A stretch of DNA of 64,000 bases from Prolixibacteraceae bacterium UBA6029 (GTDB taxonomy: Bacteria; Bacteroidota; Bacteroidia; Bacteroidales; Prolixibacteraceae). The stretch covers positions 62,001 through 126,000 of the forward strand of contig DIZL01000029.1 in NCBI GenBank assembly GCA_002429385.1, read 5' to 3'. Both the position numbers and the translations under genes were made by a program. Below, in pieces: positions 26,470 to 35,491 of this stretch. Every line of letters starts with the position of its first letter. Within the stretch, counting starts at the first letter, position 1. The notes beneath the pieces are model-generated. The model worked only from the letters and a program-made list of their open reading frames with translations, was not told the DNA's origin and ran no database searches.

Positions 26470-27471
26470 TTATGGGATAGTTCTAAAAACAGTTGTTTTC
26501 AGAAACAACCCAAGTACAAGCAACAGAGCTCCGGCCAATGCATATTTGAAGTATTCTTCTTCTTTCTTGCTGTATTCTTTGACATCTATTTTTGATTTTT
26601 CCAGTTTGTCAATTTCTTTATAAATTTCTGTAAGCGTTTTGTTGTTGGTTGCTCTGAAATATTTACCATCAGTTGTTTCGGCAATTTTCTGTAATGTTGG
26701 TTCGTCAATATCTACTTTCATATCCTGAACCTGCACGCCAAAAGGAGTTTGTACCGGGTAAGGAGCTGTGCCAATAGTCCCGATTCCAACAGTATAAACG
26801 CGAATTCCAAATGTTTTTGCCAGTTCTGCAGCCGTAACAGGGGCAATTTCTCCCCGGTTATTTACTCCATCGGTGAGCAGAATAATGACTTTACTTATAG
26901 CTGTGCTTTCTTTAAGTCTCGAAACAGCTGTTGCCAACCCGTTCCCAATGGCGGTTCCGTCTTCAATCATTCCACTTTCAATATTCCTGAAAAGATTAAT
27001 CACTGTAGCATGGTCGGTCGTGAGCGGACATTGTGTAAAGCTTTCGCCTGAAAAAATGACGAGCCCGATTTTATCGTTTGGACGTCCCATAATAAATTGA
27101 GTGGCTACATCTTTTGCCGCTTCAATCCTGTTCGGTTGGAAATCCATGGCAAGCATTGAGCTCGAAATGTCCAGTGCAATTACTATATCTATTCCTTCGG
27201 TGGTCACATTCGACCAGCTGTTTGATGATTGTGGCCGTGCCAGTGCCATGATCAAAAAGGCCAGGCTAAGAAGAAAAGAGACAAAAACACTGTGGCGAAA
27301 GTAATATTTCCAACTCTTGGGTATTTTGGCAAATCCCATATCAGAGGAGAACTGTATGCTGGCTCCCGCTTTTTTTTGCTTCCAGAAGTACCACCCAATC
27401 ATTGGAAGAAACAACAGAAACAGGTAGAAGAACTCCGGGTTTTTAAAACTTATTCCATTCATCATGTTCAT
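26470..27471 (-). CDS. batA: BatA: von Willebrand factor A domain membrane protein
   Basis: A 333-residue protein with two N-terminal helices (FFYLFLLFLPMIGWYFW and the helix near residue 65), a VWA domain with MIDAS DISSS (IVIALDISSSMLAMD), the LTDGVNNRGE loop and a C-terminal helix (YALAGALLLVLGLFL). It begins 4 bp after the stop of the upstream BatD-like gene and is separated from batB by 72 bp. The VWA face is periplasmic and probably binds metal-dependent partners. The first of the clustered ATGs is used as the start; the ones at residues 3 and 4 are also possible. Confidence 0.92.
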   Translation of the reverse strand: MNMMNGISFKNPEFFYLFLLFLPMIGWYFWKQKKAGASIQFSSDMGFAKIPKSWKYYFRHSVFVSFLLSLAFLIMALARPQSSNSWSNVTTEGIDIVIALDISSSMLAMDFQPNRIEAAKDVATQFIMGRPNDKIGLVIFSGESFTQCPLTTDHATVINLFRNIESGMIEDGTAIGNGLATAVSRLKESTAISKVIILLTDGVNNRGEIAPVTAAELAKTFGIRVYTVGIGTIGTAPYPVQTPFGVQVQDMKVDIDEPTLQKIAETTDGKYFRATNNKTLTEIYKEIDKLEKSKIDVKEYSKKEEEYFKYALAGALLLVLGLFLKTTVFRTIP

Positions 27472-27475
27472 TCAA

Positions 27476-28474
27476 TTATTGTACGACTACTAATTTTTCT
27501 TCCTCAGGTCCTTCCACCGTAGTTGTCGGAGCTTTCAGCTCTTCTTTTTTAGTTTGATTGACAAAGAAATAGGCATTCATCAATGTCAGATTGTTGTCGT
27601 CAGTCAGCGGTGTGTATTTGGCAAATTTGACCAGATCAGCCAAACTCAGAATATGCTGAAGCTGATCGAGTGAACTTCCGTCAATCAATTCCTTACTTTG
27701 TTTGAATGTATCTATTGTTTCAGACGAAGTGAATTCCATTGCCGGAATGTCGAACCGGTTTTGAATGTATATACGAATGGTATCCGCTACCTCAGAATAA
27801 TATTGTTTGATTTTTTCCTTTTGCCACAGTTGTTGTACTTTTATGCGGTCAAGTTCACGCAATGCAATGATGTGAGCCGGTTCAGCGGGTTTTTCGGGCC
27901 TGCTGAAAATCGAAACATTCTTTTTCTTCCAGCGGATGTAGTAAAAAATGAAAAAGAGTATTGCAGCAATAAGGATGATTCCGAGAATATAGGGTATAAT
28001 TTCCTTTAATGAAAGCGGAGCTGAATAGACAGTCTTTATATCAACTGGCCCTTTTGCCGTATCTATTTTCATTCCATGTACCCTAAAAGCCAGTGTTTGT
28101 GTCGCTGCTGAATCGAGTAGTTTTCCATCTTTCATCCTGAAATAAAATGGGGGAATCTGGTGCATTCCGCTGTCGAAGGAGGTAATGAATATCTTCTGTG
28201 TCAGTTTCATTCGCTCCTTATTGTCGAGTTTGATCGTATCAATTTTTGAGCGGTTCAACACTTCAAGGTGTGAACTGAACGTGTCGGCTATCTGTGGAAA
28301 CTGAATTTTCAGATCTTTTGGCTTTTCAATCTCAAGAAGTATTTTAAGCCGGTCACCAATTAAAATATGAGTTGAGTCGATACTGGCTTTTACCATAACC
28401 TGTTGCCCTTTCAGGGCATTGATACTGCCCGGAAACAAAACAAAAAGTAGGATATATAGTAATCTGTGCTTCAT
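27476..28474 (-). CDS. BatD-like/DUF4381-type membrane protein of the Bat operon
   Basis: A 332-residue protein with a signal peptide, a beta-rich N-terminal region (VMVKASIDSTHILIGDRLKI), one membrane helix near residues 167-185 (LGIILIAAILFFIFYYI) and a helical cytoplasmic C-terminus. This layout is a short relative of BatD and corresponds to the gene that often sits between the DUF58 gene and batA. It is 12 bp after the DUF58 gene and 4 bp before batA. No catalytic residues are visible; a structural or adaptor role with the VWA proteins is inferred. Confidence 0.72.
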   Translation of the reverse strand: MKHRLLYILLFVLFPGSINALKGQQVMVKASIDSTHILIGDRLKILLEIEKPKDLKIQFPQIADTFSSHLEVLNRSKIDTIKLDNKERMKLTQKIFITSFDSGMHQIPPFYFRMKDGKLLDSAATQTLAFRVHGMKIDTAKGPVDIKTVYSAPLSLKEIIPYILGIILIAAILFFIFYYIRWKKKNVSIFSRPEKPAEPAHIIALRELDRIKVQQLWQKEKIKQYYSEVADTIRIYIQNRFDIPAMEFTSSETIDTFKQSKELIDGSSLDQLQHILSLADLVKFAKYTPLTDDNNLTLMNAYFFVNQTKKEELKAPTTTVEGPEEEKLVVVQ

Positions 28475-28486
28475 TTGTATTAATTT

Positions 28487-29359
28487 TTATCCACGTTTTT
28501 TAAACAGGCTGATCAGCGATTTGACGTAATCATGGTTGGTGTTGATACTGACGTAATCCACACGGCTCCTTTTAAAACTGTTGTCAAGTTCAGCCGACAA
28601 GTCCATCCACCATTTCCGGTATATAGATCTGGCTTTCCGGTCAGAACTGTCTATCCACGAGTAAGAACCCGTTTCAGCATCTTTCAGTTTGATCATTCCT
28701 ATATTGGGCAATTCGGTCTCACGCTCATCAAAAATGCGAAGAGCAACTATATCGTGTCGGTTATTTGCTATTGAAAGTGCATTCTCCAGTGTTGCCTCTT
28801 TTTGAATGAAGTCGGATATCACAAATGCAGTGCAACGCTTTTTAATGGCATCTGTCAGGTACCTGATTGCTCTCGAAATATCTGTTCCTCTGGCTTCAGG
28901 CTCAAAATCAATCAACTCACTGATGATTCGCAAAATATGGCTACGTCCTTTTTTCGGCGGAATAAACTTTTCAATCTTATCCGAGAAGAAGATCACCCCG
29001 ATTTTATCATTGTTCTGAATAGCCGAAAAGGCCAGGATGGCTGAGATTTCAGTAATCGTATTCTTCTTGAGTTTATCCATTGACCCAAACTCACGGGATC
29101 CGCTTACATCTATCAGCAACATCACGGTCAGTTCGCGTTCCTCTTCATAAACCTTGACAAACGGCTTGTTATACCGCGCGGTTACATTCCAGTCGATGTT
29201 GCGGATGTCATCGCCAAACTGATATTCACGAACCTCGCTGAACGCCATACCTCGCCCCTTAAATGCACTGTGGTATTCGCCGGCAAAAATATTGCGGCTC
29301 AATCCACGTGTTTTTATTTCAATTCTCCGGACTCGTTTTATTAGTTCGCTTGTTTCCAT
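28487..29359 (-). CDS. DUF58 domain protein of the MoxR/Bat operon
   Basis: A 290-residue cytoplasmic protein. The DUF58 hallmark appears as GDDIRNIDWNVTARYNKPFVKVYEEE near residues 50-75, followed by a VWA-like domain with a MIDAS-type LLIDVSGSREFG and VISDFI. DUF58 proteins accompany MoxR ATPases and are thought to be part of a chaperone-like complex that loads metal cofactors or folds partners. Here it is the second gene of the Bat operon, separated from moxR by about 120 bp of repeat-rich sequence. Confidence 0.88.
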   Translation of the reverse strand: METSELIKRVRRIEIKTRGLSRNIFAGEYHSAFKGRGMAFSEVREYQFGDDIRNIDWNVTARYNKPFVKVYEEERELTVMLLIDVSGSREFGSMDKLKKNTITEISAILAFSAIQNNDKIGVIFFSDKIEKFIPPKKGRSHILRIISELIDFEPEARGTDISRAIRYLTDAIKKRCTAFVISDFIQKEATLENALSIANNRHDIVALRIFDERETELPNIGMIKLKDAETGSYSWIDSSDRKARSIYRKWWMDLSAELDNSFKRSRVDYVSINTNHDYVKSLISLFKKRG

Positions 29360-29366
29360 CTAAATA

Positions 29367-29480
29367 AGTTCCAAATTCCAGGTTTCAAGTTCCAAATTGT
29401 TACGGGTTGCGTGTTGCGTGTTACGGGCTGATCGTTAACTCGTAACTCGTAACTCGTAACACGTAACTCATAACGTTTAA
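29367..29480. repeat. Word-like repeats within the Bat operon, between moxR and the DUF58 gene
   Basis: The gap consists of repeated words: AGTTCCAAATTCC type at 29367-29398, then GTTACGGGTTGCGTGTTGCG at 29399-29418 with a further GTTACGGG, then CGTAACT tandem copies (29433-29475). The two halves are roughly reverse complements in about 8-bp units, so a hairpin can form in the mRNA between two co-operonic genes. Confidence 0.65.
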
Positions 29481-30476
29481 CTATGGCACTTCAACCGTAT
29501 TTAATATTTCAGTAATTATTTCTTCGGCGGTAATGTTATTGGCTTCAGCTTCATAACTCAACCCGATACGGTGACGCATGACATCCAGGCATACTGCCCG
29601 AACATCTTCAGGAATTACATAACCACGACGTTTGATGAATGCATAGGCTTTGGCCGCCTGGGCCAGACTGATACTGGCACGTGGCGAACCTCCGTAGGAA
29701 ATCATATCCACGTATTTATCGAGCTTGTAAGCTTTCGGATCACGGGTAGCAAATACAATGTCGACGATATATTTCTGGATCTTTTCGTCCATGTAAACAT
29801 CTTTCACCACATCACGGGCTTTAAGAATATCCTCAGGGCGCATCACTTTTGATGCAACAGGGAACACTTTCAGCAGGTTTTGCTGAATAATGAGTCTTTC
29901 TTCGTCCTTTGAGGGATATTTAATCACCACTTTCAGCATAAAACGGTCGACCTGTGCTTCCGGCAGGGGATAAGTTCCTTCCTGTTCAATTGGATTCTGG
30001 GTGGCCATTACAAGGAATGGTTCCTGTAATTTATAGGTTGTTTCACCAATGGTGATCTGACGTTCCTGCATGGCTTCGAGCAATGCTGACTGTACCTTGG
30101 CGGGAGCACGGTTGATTTCATCTGCCAATACGAAGTTGGTGAAAATAGGTCCTTTCTTGACAATAAACTCTTCCTTTTTCTGACTATAGATCATCGTACC
30201 CAGCAAGTCGGCCGGCAATAAGTCAGGAGTAAACTGAATACGTGCATACTTGGCATCAATACTGGTGGCAAGCGTGTGTATTGCAAGCGTTTTTGCCAAT
30301 CCGGGAACCCCTTCCAGTAAGATGTGACCTCCGGACAGAAGTCCGATTAAAAGGCTTTCAACCAAATGTTTTTGTCCTACAATTACTTTGTTCATCTCCA
30401 TGCTGATGATGTCGACAAACGAACTTTCCCTTTGAATTCTTTCGTTCAATTCACGAATATCAACTGTTTGATCCAT
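29481..30476 (-). CDS. MoxR-family AAA+ ATPase
   Basis: The 331-residue first gene of the Bat operon. Walker A is LLEGVPGLAKT near residue 53, Walker B is FVLADEINRAPAK, and sensor-1 is ATQNP (VMATQNPIEQEGTYPLPEAQ). MoxR ATPases act in the cytoplasm as chaperones for VWA-domain partners, here DUF58, BatA and BatB. It is divergent from truA with 190 bp in between. A TATTTTCG box on the minus strand upstream is a weak promoter candidate. Confidence 0.94.
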   Translation of the reverse strand: MDQTVDIRELNERIQRESSFVDIISMEMNKVIVGQKHLVESLLIGLLSGGHILLEGVPGLAKTLAIHTLATSIDAKYARIQFTPDLLPADLLGTMIYSQKKEEFIVKKGPIFTNFVLADEINRAPAKVQSALLEAMQERQITIGETTYKLQEPFLVMATQNPIEQEGTYPLPEAQVDRFMLKVVIKYPSKDEERLIIQQNLLKVFPVASKVMRPEDILKARDVVKDVYMDEKIQKYIVDIVFATRDPKAYKLDKYVDMISYGGSPRASISLAQAAKAYAFIKRRGYVIPEDVRAVCLDVMRHRIGLSYEAEANNITAEEIITEILNTVEVP

Positions 30477-30666
30477 ATTTTTAAGATAAATGATTTAATT
30501 GTTTGTTTTTTGAGAATACGAAAATAAGGTATCCATGAATGAAAAAGGATAAATTTTCGTTAAACTTTGTTAAGCTATTTTTACCCGAGAGGCTACAAAT
30601 TTAATAAATTCGCCGATCTTTAACAGAATATGTTATCACTTTTTTACTTTTGTCAAAAACAATCCA

Positions 30667-31428
30667 TTGAAACAAAGGTATTTCATAGAACTCGCATACA
30701 AAGGCGCCAATTTTCACGGATGGCAGTTTCAGCCCAATGCTGTTACGGTTCAGGAATGTCTGGAAAAAGCACTGTCAGTTATTACGCGTGAATCCATTGC
30801 AGTTACAGGCGCGGGGAGGACTGATACAGGAGTCCATGCCAGTTATTTTGTTGCGCATTTTGATGCATCCAAAACCAATCTTGATCATCCCGATTGGGTA
30901 TATAAGCTAAACAGTTTTCTGGGCAGCGATATAGTTGTTTTTTACATTTCAAAAGTACATCCCGAAGCGCATGCCCGTTTTGATGCTGCTTCAAGAACCT
31001 ATCAATACCACCTTAATTTAATAAAGGATCCTTTTGTTATCGAAACTTCCTGGTATTTTTTCAGGCAGCCCGATTTGGTAAAGATGAATGAGGCCAGTAA
31101 AATATTGTTTGAATATACCGATTTTACCAGTTTCAGCAAACTGCACACTGATGTGAAAACCAATAATTGCACAATCTATCAGGCAGAATGGACCCAGTAT
31201 GGATCTGATGTAGTATTTACGGTTAAAGCCGACCGATTTCTCCGAAATATGGTACGCGCACTGGTTGGAACAATCCTTGAAGTCGGTCTTGGGAAAATTG
31301 ATCTGAATGCATTTCGTAGGATAATTGAGCAAAAGGACCGTGGTGCCGCAGGTCTGTCTGTTCCTGCACATGGGTTGTTTTTAACTGATGTTGAATATCC
31401 TGAAAGTATATTTGTACGAAAGAAATAG
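30667..31428 (+). CDS. truA: tRNA pseudouridine synthase A
   Basis: The 253-residue enzyme makes pseudouridine at tRNA positions 38-40. The catalytic Asp53 lies in GAGRTDTGVHA, and the N-terminus reads FIELAYKGANFHGWQFQP as expected. No ATG is available; the start is TTG at 30667 (then KQRYFIEL), which fits the family N-terminus. A TACTTTTG box at 30645-30652 is a possible -7 element and would give a very short leader. It ends at a strong palindrome shared with the convergent M13 peptidase gene. Confidence 0.93.
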   Translation: MKQRYFIELAYKGANFHGWQFQPNAVTVQECLEKALSVITRESIAVTGAGRTDTGVHASYFVAHFDASKTNLDHPDWVYKLNSFLGSDIVVFYISKVHPEAHARFDAASRTYQYHLNLIKDPFVIETSWYFFRQPDLVKMNEASKILFEYTDFTSFSKLHTDVKTNNCTIYQAEWTQYGSDVVFTVKADRFLRNMVRALVGTILEVGLGKIDLNAFRRIIEQKDRGAAGLSVPAHGLFLTDVEYPESIFVRKK

Positions 31429-31448
31429 GGAATAAGCCTTTATACTGC

Positions 31449-31481
31449 AGACCTGTCAGGTTTTTAAAACCTGACAGGTCT
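31449..31481. terminator. 16-bp perfect palindrome between truA and the M13 peptidase
   Basis: A 16-bp arm at 31449-31464 (containing ACCTGTCAGGTTTT) and its exact complement at 31466-31481 are separated by a single T. Bases further out also pair with a bulge. Symmetric A/T runs near the centre and its site between two converging genes suit a bidirectional terminator or a dispersed palindromic repeat. Confidence 0.75.
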
Positions 31482-31489
31482 GTATGCAG

Positions 31490-33535
31490 TTACCAGATCC
31501 TTACAATCTTATCTTCCGGTCTCCACATCTTATCACCTTTCTTCACCCCAAATGCTTTGTAGAATTCCGGCATATTTGAAAGCGTCCCAATCACACGGAA
31601 TTTTGCTGGTGAATGTTCGTCACTGCGTACCTGGTTGGCTATAGCTTCCGGTCTCATGTTGACCATCCAGGCCAGTGCAAAGCCCAGAAAGAAACGTTGA
31701 TCAGGAGACAGGTTGGCAATCGTTTGCTTGTCCTGATACTGTCTGGTTTTCTGAAAAGCCTGGTATCCCATGATGATTCCACCCAGATCGGCAATGTTTT
31801 CGCCCTGGGTGAGTTCGCCATTGATGTGAAGACTATCTACCGGGTTATATTGGTTGAATTGCTCCACAATCATTTTGGTTTTACCATAGAACTTTGTACT
31901 GTCTTCTTTGGTCCACCAGTTTTTAAGATTTCCTTTATCGTCAAATTTACTTCCCATGTCATCAAATCCATGGGTCATTTCGTGGCCGAAAGTTGATCCG
32001 CCAATAATAGAGTACAGAATGGCATCGTCAGCCATTTTACGTTCATATCCCGGCACTATGATATTACAGGCAGGCACCACCAGTTCATTGTTCGAGGGAT
32101 TGTAATAAGCATTGTAGTTTTGTGGCTGCATTTCCCATTCGGTACGGTCAACCGGTTTCCCAAATTTGGAGATCATATAATTGAAATGCCAGTGATTGGC
32201 GTTCATTGCATTTTCTGCATACGATTCCCTGTCGATTTTCATACTTCCAAGGTCTTTCCATTTGTCGGGATAACCCACCTTCATGATCATTGAACCCAGT
32301 TTAATTAACGCTTTTTCTTTGGTTGGACTGCTCATCCAGTCCAGGTTTTTAATCCGTTCAGCATAAACATCCTTAACGGCATTGCCTATTTCAACCAGCT
32401 TTTCCTTTGTTCCGACCGGAAGATATTCTGAAACATAGACCTGCCCAATCAACTCTCCAAGGTAACCATCGGTCTGTTCAACCACCCTTTTCCAGCGGGG
32501 TTTTGGTTGCTGTACTCCCCGTAGTGTTTGTGAGTAGAATTTGAAAACCTCCAGATAGGTCTTATCATCCAGATAAGAGGCCATACCTCTGACCAGCTGA
32601 TATTTTAAGTAGTTTTTCCATACTTCCAATGGAACGGTTTTGAGGTTTTTGTTTAGGGCGGTGAGGTACTCAGTCTGTCCGACAATAACAGTGTCAACGT
32701 TTTGAAGGCCAGTTTCCTGATTGAAGATCTGCCAGTCCAGATTAGGAGTCAGTTCAGTAAGCTGTTTAAACGATAGTTTAGTGTAATTTTTCAACGGATC
32801 ACGCGTATCTTCCTTTTTCCGCGAGGCTACAGCCATTGAAGTTTCAAGTTTCATGATCTCCTCAGCAACTATCTTTGCCTTATTAGGATCATACTTCAGA
32901 ATGCTAAACATATTTGCAACATGCTGTTTGAATTTCTCCCTGATCTTCACCGTTCGCTCATCTTTTTCGAAATAATACGAACGATCAGGTAAGCTGAGTC
33001 CCCCTTGCCAGATGGTTACTGCATTTTTGCTGCTGATTTTGCTGTCCTGACCAACGCCAAATCCAAACATTGGAGAAGCGGCGCCACGATGGATAAATGC
33101 AGCCTCTGCAATAAGTTGTTTGATATCTTTCACGGCCTCAATCTGATCGAGGTATTTCTGAATAGCCGATATCCCGGTTTTATTCAGATTGGCGCTATCC
33201 ATACCTGAAAAGTAGAAATCACCAATCTTTTGTTTGTTGCTTCCCTTTTCAGAGATAGTTTTTGCGCTTGTTTTGCAGATTTTCAGGATTTGTGAATTAA
33301 TTGTATCCTGAATCAATTGCCAGATGCCACTACTTTGTTCGCTGGCTGCAATTGGGTTTGCCTTAAACCATTTGCCATTGGCATAATCGAAGAAATCATC
33401 TCCTGCCTGGTAGGAAGAATCTATATGCGACGCAAGCGGATCAATAGCCGAAGACTTATCCTTTCGGCCTGTCTGACAGGATATTGAAGTCAAAAGCAGT
33501 ACTGAAAAGAGAATAGAGATAGTCAGTTGTTTCAT
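31490..33535 (-). CDS. M13 family metallopeptidase lipoprotein (neprilysin/PepO-like)
   Basis: A 681-residue zinc endopeptidase. The lipoprotein signal ends at SISC. The catalytic site HEMTH is at residues 518-522 (TFGHEMTHGFDD), with the ENIADLGG motif holding the third ligand about 55 residues later. The C-terminal RIW resembles the family's conserved CxW end. N-terminal PSCS-like elements (DDFFDYANGKWFKANP) are typical of M13. It probably cleaves peptides in the periplasm or at the outer surface. Confidence 0.94.
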   Translation of the reverse strand: MKQLTISILFSVLLLTSISCQTGRKDKSSAIDPLASHIDSSYQAGDDFFDYANGKWFKANPIAASEQSSGIWQLIQDTINSQILKICKTSAKTISEKGSNKQKIGDFYFSGMDSANLNKTGISAIQKYLDQIEAVKDIKQLIAEAAFIHRGAASPMFGFGVGQDSKISSKNAVTIWQGGLSLPDRSYYFEKDERTVKIREKFKQHVANMFSILKYDPNKAKIVAEEIMKLETSMAVASRKKEDTRDPLKNYTKLSFKQLTELTPNLDWQIFNQETGLQNVDTVIVGQTEYLTALNKNLKTVPLEVWKNYLKYQLVRGMASYLDDKTYLEVFKFYSQTLRGVQQPKPRWKRVVEQTDGYLGELIGQVYVSEYLPVGTKEKLVEIGNAVKDVYAERIKNLDWMSSPTKEKALIKLGSMIMKVGYPDKWKDLGSMKIDRESYAENAMNANHWHFNYMISKFGKPVDRTEWEMQPQNYNAYYNPSNNELVVPACNIIVPGYERKMADDAILYSIIGGSTFGHEMTHGFDDMGSKFDDKGNLKNWWTKEDSTKFYGKTKMIVEQFNQYNPVDSLHINGELTQGENIADLGGIIMGYQAFQKTRQYQDKQTIANLSPDQRFFLGFALAWMVNMRPEAIANQVRSDEHSPAKFRVIGTLSNMPEFYKAFGVKKGDKMWRPEDKIVRIW

Positions 33536-33697
33536 TGTTGTAATAATTTGATCAGTAATTCATATCGGATAATAATTAAGTCCACAAGATAGGTATTGCA
33601 ATGCAAAAAATTGCTCCGAAAATTAACGAATATTCCGATATGCCTTGAAAAACAGTTTTATAACATAAGAAATTGAGATATTGTAGAGCAGTTTAGC

Positions 33698-33728
33698 TTT
33701 CTTCCTAATATTTTCATTTGTAGTTTTG
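33698..33728 (+). promoter_or_regulatory. Candidate Bacteroidota promoter for the cytidylate-kinase-like gene
   Basis: TTTC at 33698-33701 (one base off TTTG) and TAGTTTTG at 33721-33728 (matches TAnnTTTG) have the expected 19-base spacing. This would give a leader of about 50 bases before the ATG at 33784. Confidence 0.5.
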
Positions 33729-33783
33729 GCATTTTAAAATATACAACAGGATACCCAAAAACCTAAATTAGCCCAAAGTTCAA

Positions 33784-34506
33784 ATGAAAAACTTTTTAAC
33801 CCATTACCTTGAAGAAGAAAGAATGAGAAATGATGGAAAGGTTTATTCTCCAGGTCCGGTTGTTACTATTTCACGAGAGTGTGGATGTTCGGCCAAACGA
33901 ATTGCTACCAAACTTTCGAAAATCCTTACCGGATATAACTACTTGTCGGAAACAAAAACTGAAGTAGAATGGAATTGGGTCAGTAAGGACGTAATTGATG
34001 TTGCTGCCAGTGAATTGGAAATGGAGCCTGAGGAAATCAAGTCTGTATTGCTGGGCGAGGTGAGGCGAAATATCCATGATATTGCCACCGCGTTCTCCCC
34101 TTCAAAGGTTTATGATTCTGACGACCAGCAAGTGATTGATACCGTAAAATCAGTGGTGCGGAATATCGCTGAAGCAGGCCATTATATCATCGTAGGTCGT
34201 GCCGCCAGTGTTATTGCACAGGATATTCCCCAACGTTTAAGCATTCGGTTGCAGGCCCCGCTCGATTGGCGAATCAACCGGATCATGCAGATCAGTAATC
34301 TGTCCTGGGCTGAAGCTCAGGAATATGTCATAGAAATTGACCGTCAGCGCAACCTGTTTGTCGAACATATAGCCGGCCGCAAACTGGATAGTAATGATTT
34401 CGACCTGATTTTTAATTATTCAACTTTTACCGATGATCAGATTGTCGATGTGATTGTGAATGTCCTGAAGAACAAAAAAATCATCGCGAATTCGGAAGAG
34501 GATTAG
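33784..34506 (+). CDS. Cytidylate kinase-like family protein
   Basis: A 240-residue protein of the Cytidylate_kin2 type. A P-loop-like segment is seen as VVTISRECGCSAKRIATKLS near residues 27-46, and an internal VGRAASVIAQDIPQRLSIRLQAP follows. These proteins resemble cytidylate kinase but have a divergent P-loop, and their substrate is not established; they occur widely in anaerobes. It is a monocistronic gene by spacing. A small hairpin lies downstream but without a T-run. Confidence 0.75.
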   Translation: MKNFLTHYLEEERMRNDGKVYSPGPVVTISRECGCSAKRIATKLSKILTGYNYLSETKTEVEWNWVSKDVIDVAASELEMEPEEIKSVLLGEVRRNIHDIATAFSPSKVYDSDDQQVIDTVKSVVRNIAEAGHYIIVGRAASVIAQDIPQRLSIRLQAPLDWRINRIMQISNLSWAEAQEYVIEIDRQRNLFVEHIAGRKLDSNDFDLIFNYSTFTDDQIVDVIVNVLKNKKIIANSEED

Positions 34507-35233
34507 ATTCCATGAAAAGATAAAACCGCTCTGAATCTTTACCTCCATTGCACAGGTAAAAGTGCATTGCAGAAGTCGGTTTGCAGACCAATTCTAACGA
34601 ACCAAATGATGTAATTCATTTGTAAACAGACCCTATCCCTATACTTCCCAGAAAGGATTGCCTTTTATCACTATCATACCACTTTCATACCACTGTCATA
34701 CCACTTTCAGTACAAATTCGTAACAAATTCGAATCAAATTCGAAACAAATTCGAAACAAATACGTAGCCGTTCGAATTTGTTACGAATTTGTTATGTATT
34801 TGATTCGAATTTGTTACGAATTTGTACTGAAAGTGGTATGACAGTGGTATGAAAGTGGTATGACAGAGTTAAAAGGCAATAGTGGTGAAATTCTACATCA
34901 AGGCAATAGCTGAACAAGAGAAAAAAGGGATCACTTCATATTGTTGAGTTGGAAGTTATTTATTAAGTATAAATCACAATTCGTCTGAACAAGAAGAAAA
35001 AGGATCGGTTACCCCTTAAGGCAAACCTGAAACAGTTGAATTGTTTTCGGGTTTTTCTTTGCCTCAATTTCACAACAATTCATTGATCCAATCCCTAAAA
35101 AGTCAGAAATTTGGGCATTCCGTAGTATAAAATGCTGAAACGACGCTTTTCTTTTGTGTATGGGATTAATTCTTCAAACATAAACAAAGCAAAAAAAATT
35201 GTAAATTTGTAAACTAATTTAGATTCAATCAAA
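34507..35233. other. Intergenic region (727 bp)
   Basis: It holds the second 11-bp-unit palindrome (34671-34866) with its flank at 34630-34662, a plausible terminator hairpin at about 35021-35067 (GGCAAACC ... TTTGCC with internal T-runs), and an 11-base motif TTGTAAATTTG at 35199-35209 that also occurs before the orphan antitoxin. The sequence grows AT-rich to the right. Confidence 0.5.
34671..34866. repeat. Large palindrome built of 11-bp units (copy 2)
   Basis: A 196-bp element that parses exactly as seventeen 11-bp units plus 9 bases. The left arm has CATACCACTTT-type units, then ACAAATTCGTA-type units. The right arm is the mirror image (ATTTGTTACGA, then GAAAGTGGTAT). Outer units match in unit-by-unit mirror order: the CTTTC and CTGTC variants alternate identically in both arms, 39 of 40 bases. 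Only the innermost two units differ. Copy 1 at 17109-17311 has the same design but CATACCTCTTT-type outer units. Confidence 0.92.
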
Positions 35234-35491
35234 ATGGAACAACTACTCAATATTTCAGACATAAAAAACCTTTTTCCTAACGAATGGGTTTTGCTTGGAA
35301 ATCCTGTTATGGACGAAAGTAAGATTGATGTTTTATCAGGTATTCCTTTGTTTCACAGCAAAGACAAAAAAGAAGTTTGTTATATAGGCAGGGACAAAAC
35401 ATCAAATTTTGATAAAATTTCCTTGATTTATACTGGTACATTTCGTCCGACAAGAAAAATCACAGGCATTTTTAACCGTGTTTCAAAATGA
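35234..35491 (+). CDS. Small protein of unknown function coupled to a retropepsin-like protease
   Basis: An 85-residue cytoplasmic protein, not recognised. The N-terminal part reads LLNISDIKNLFPNEWVLLGN and a basic C-terminus RPTRKITGIFNRVSK. Its stop codon overlaps the start of the next gene (ATGA), so the two are translationally coupled. The region is AT-richer than the neighbours and looks acquired. A -7-like TAAATTTG at 35202-35209 lies 24 bases before the ATG. A regulatory or antitoxin-like role beside the protease is conceivable, but nothing in the sequence proves it. Confidence 0.6.
   Translation: MEQLLNISDIKNLFPNEWVLLGNPVMDESKIDVLSGIPLFHSKDKKEVCYIGRDKTSNFDKISLIYTGTFRPTRKITGIFNRVSK

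Noticed and set aside
34897..34950. Short frame reading KFYIKAIAEQEKKG as a possible toxin or regulator remnant
   Set aside because: It is too short, starts with GTG only and has no recognisable family match.
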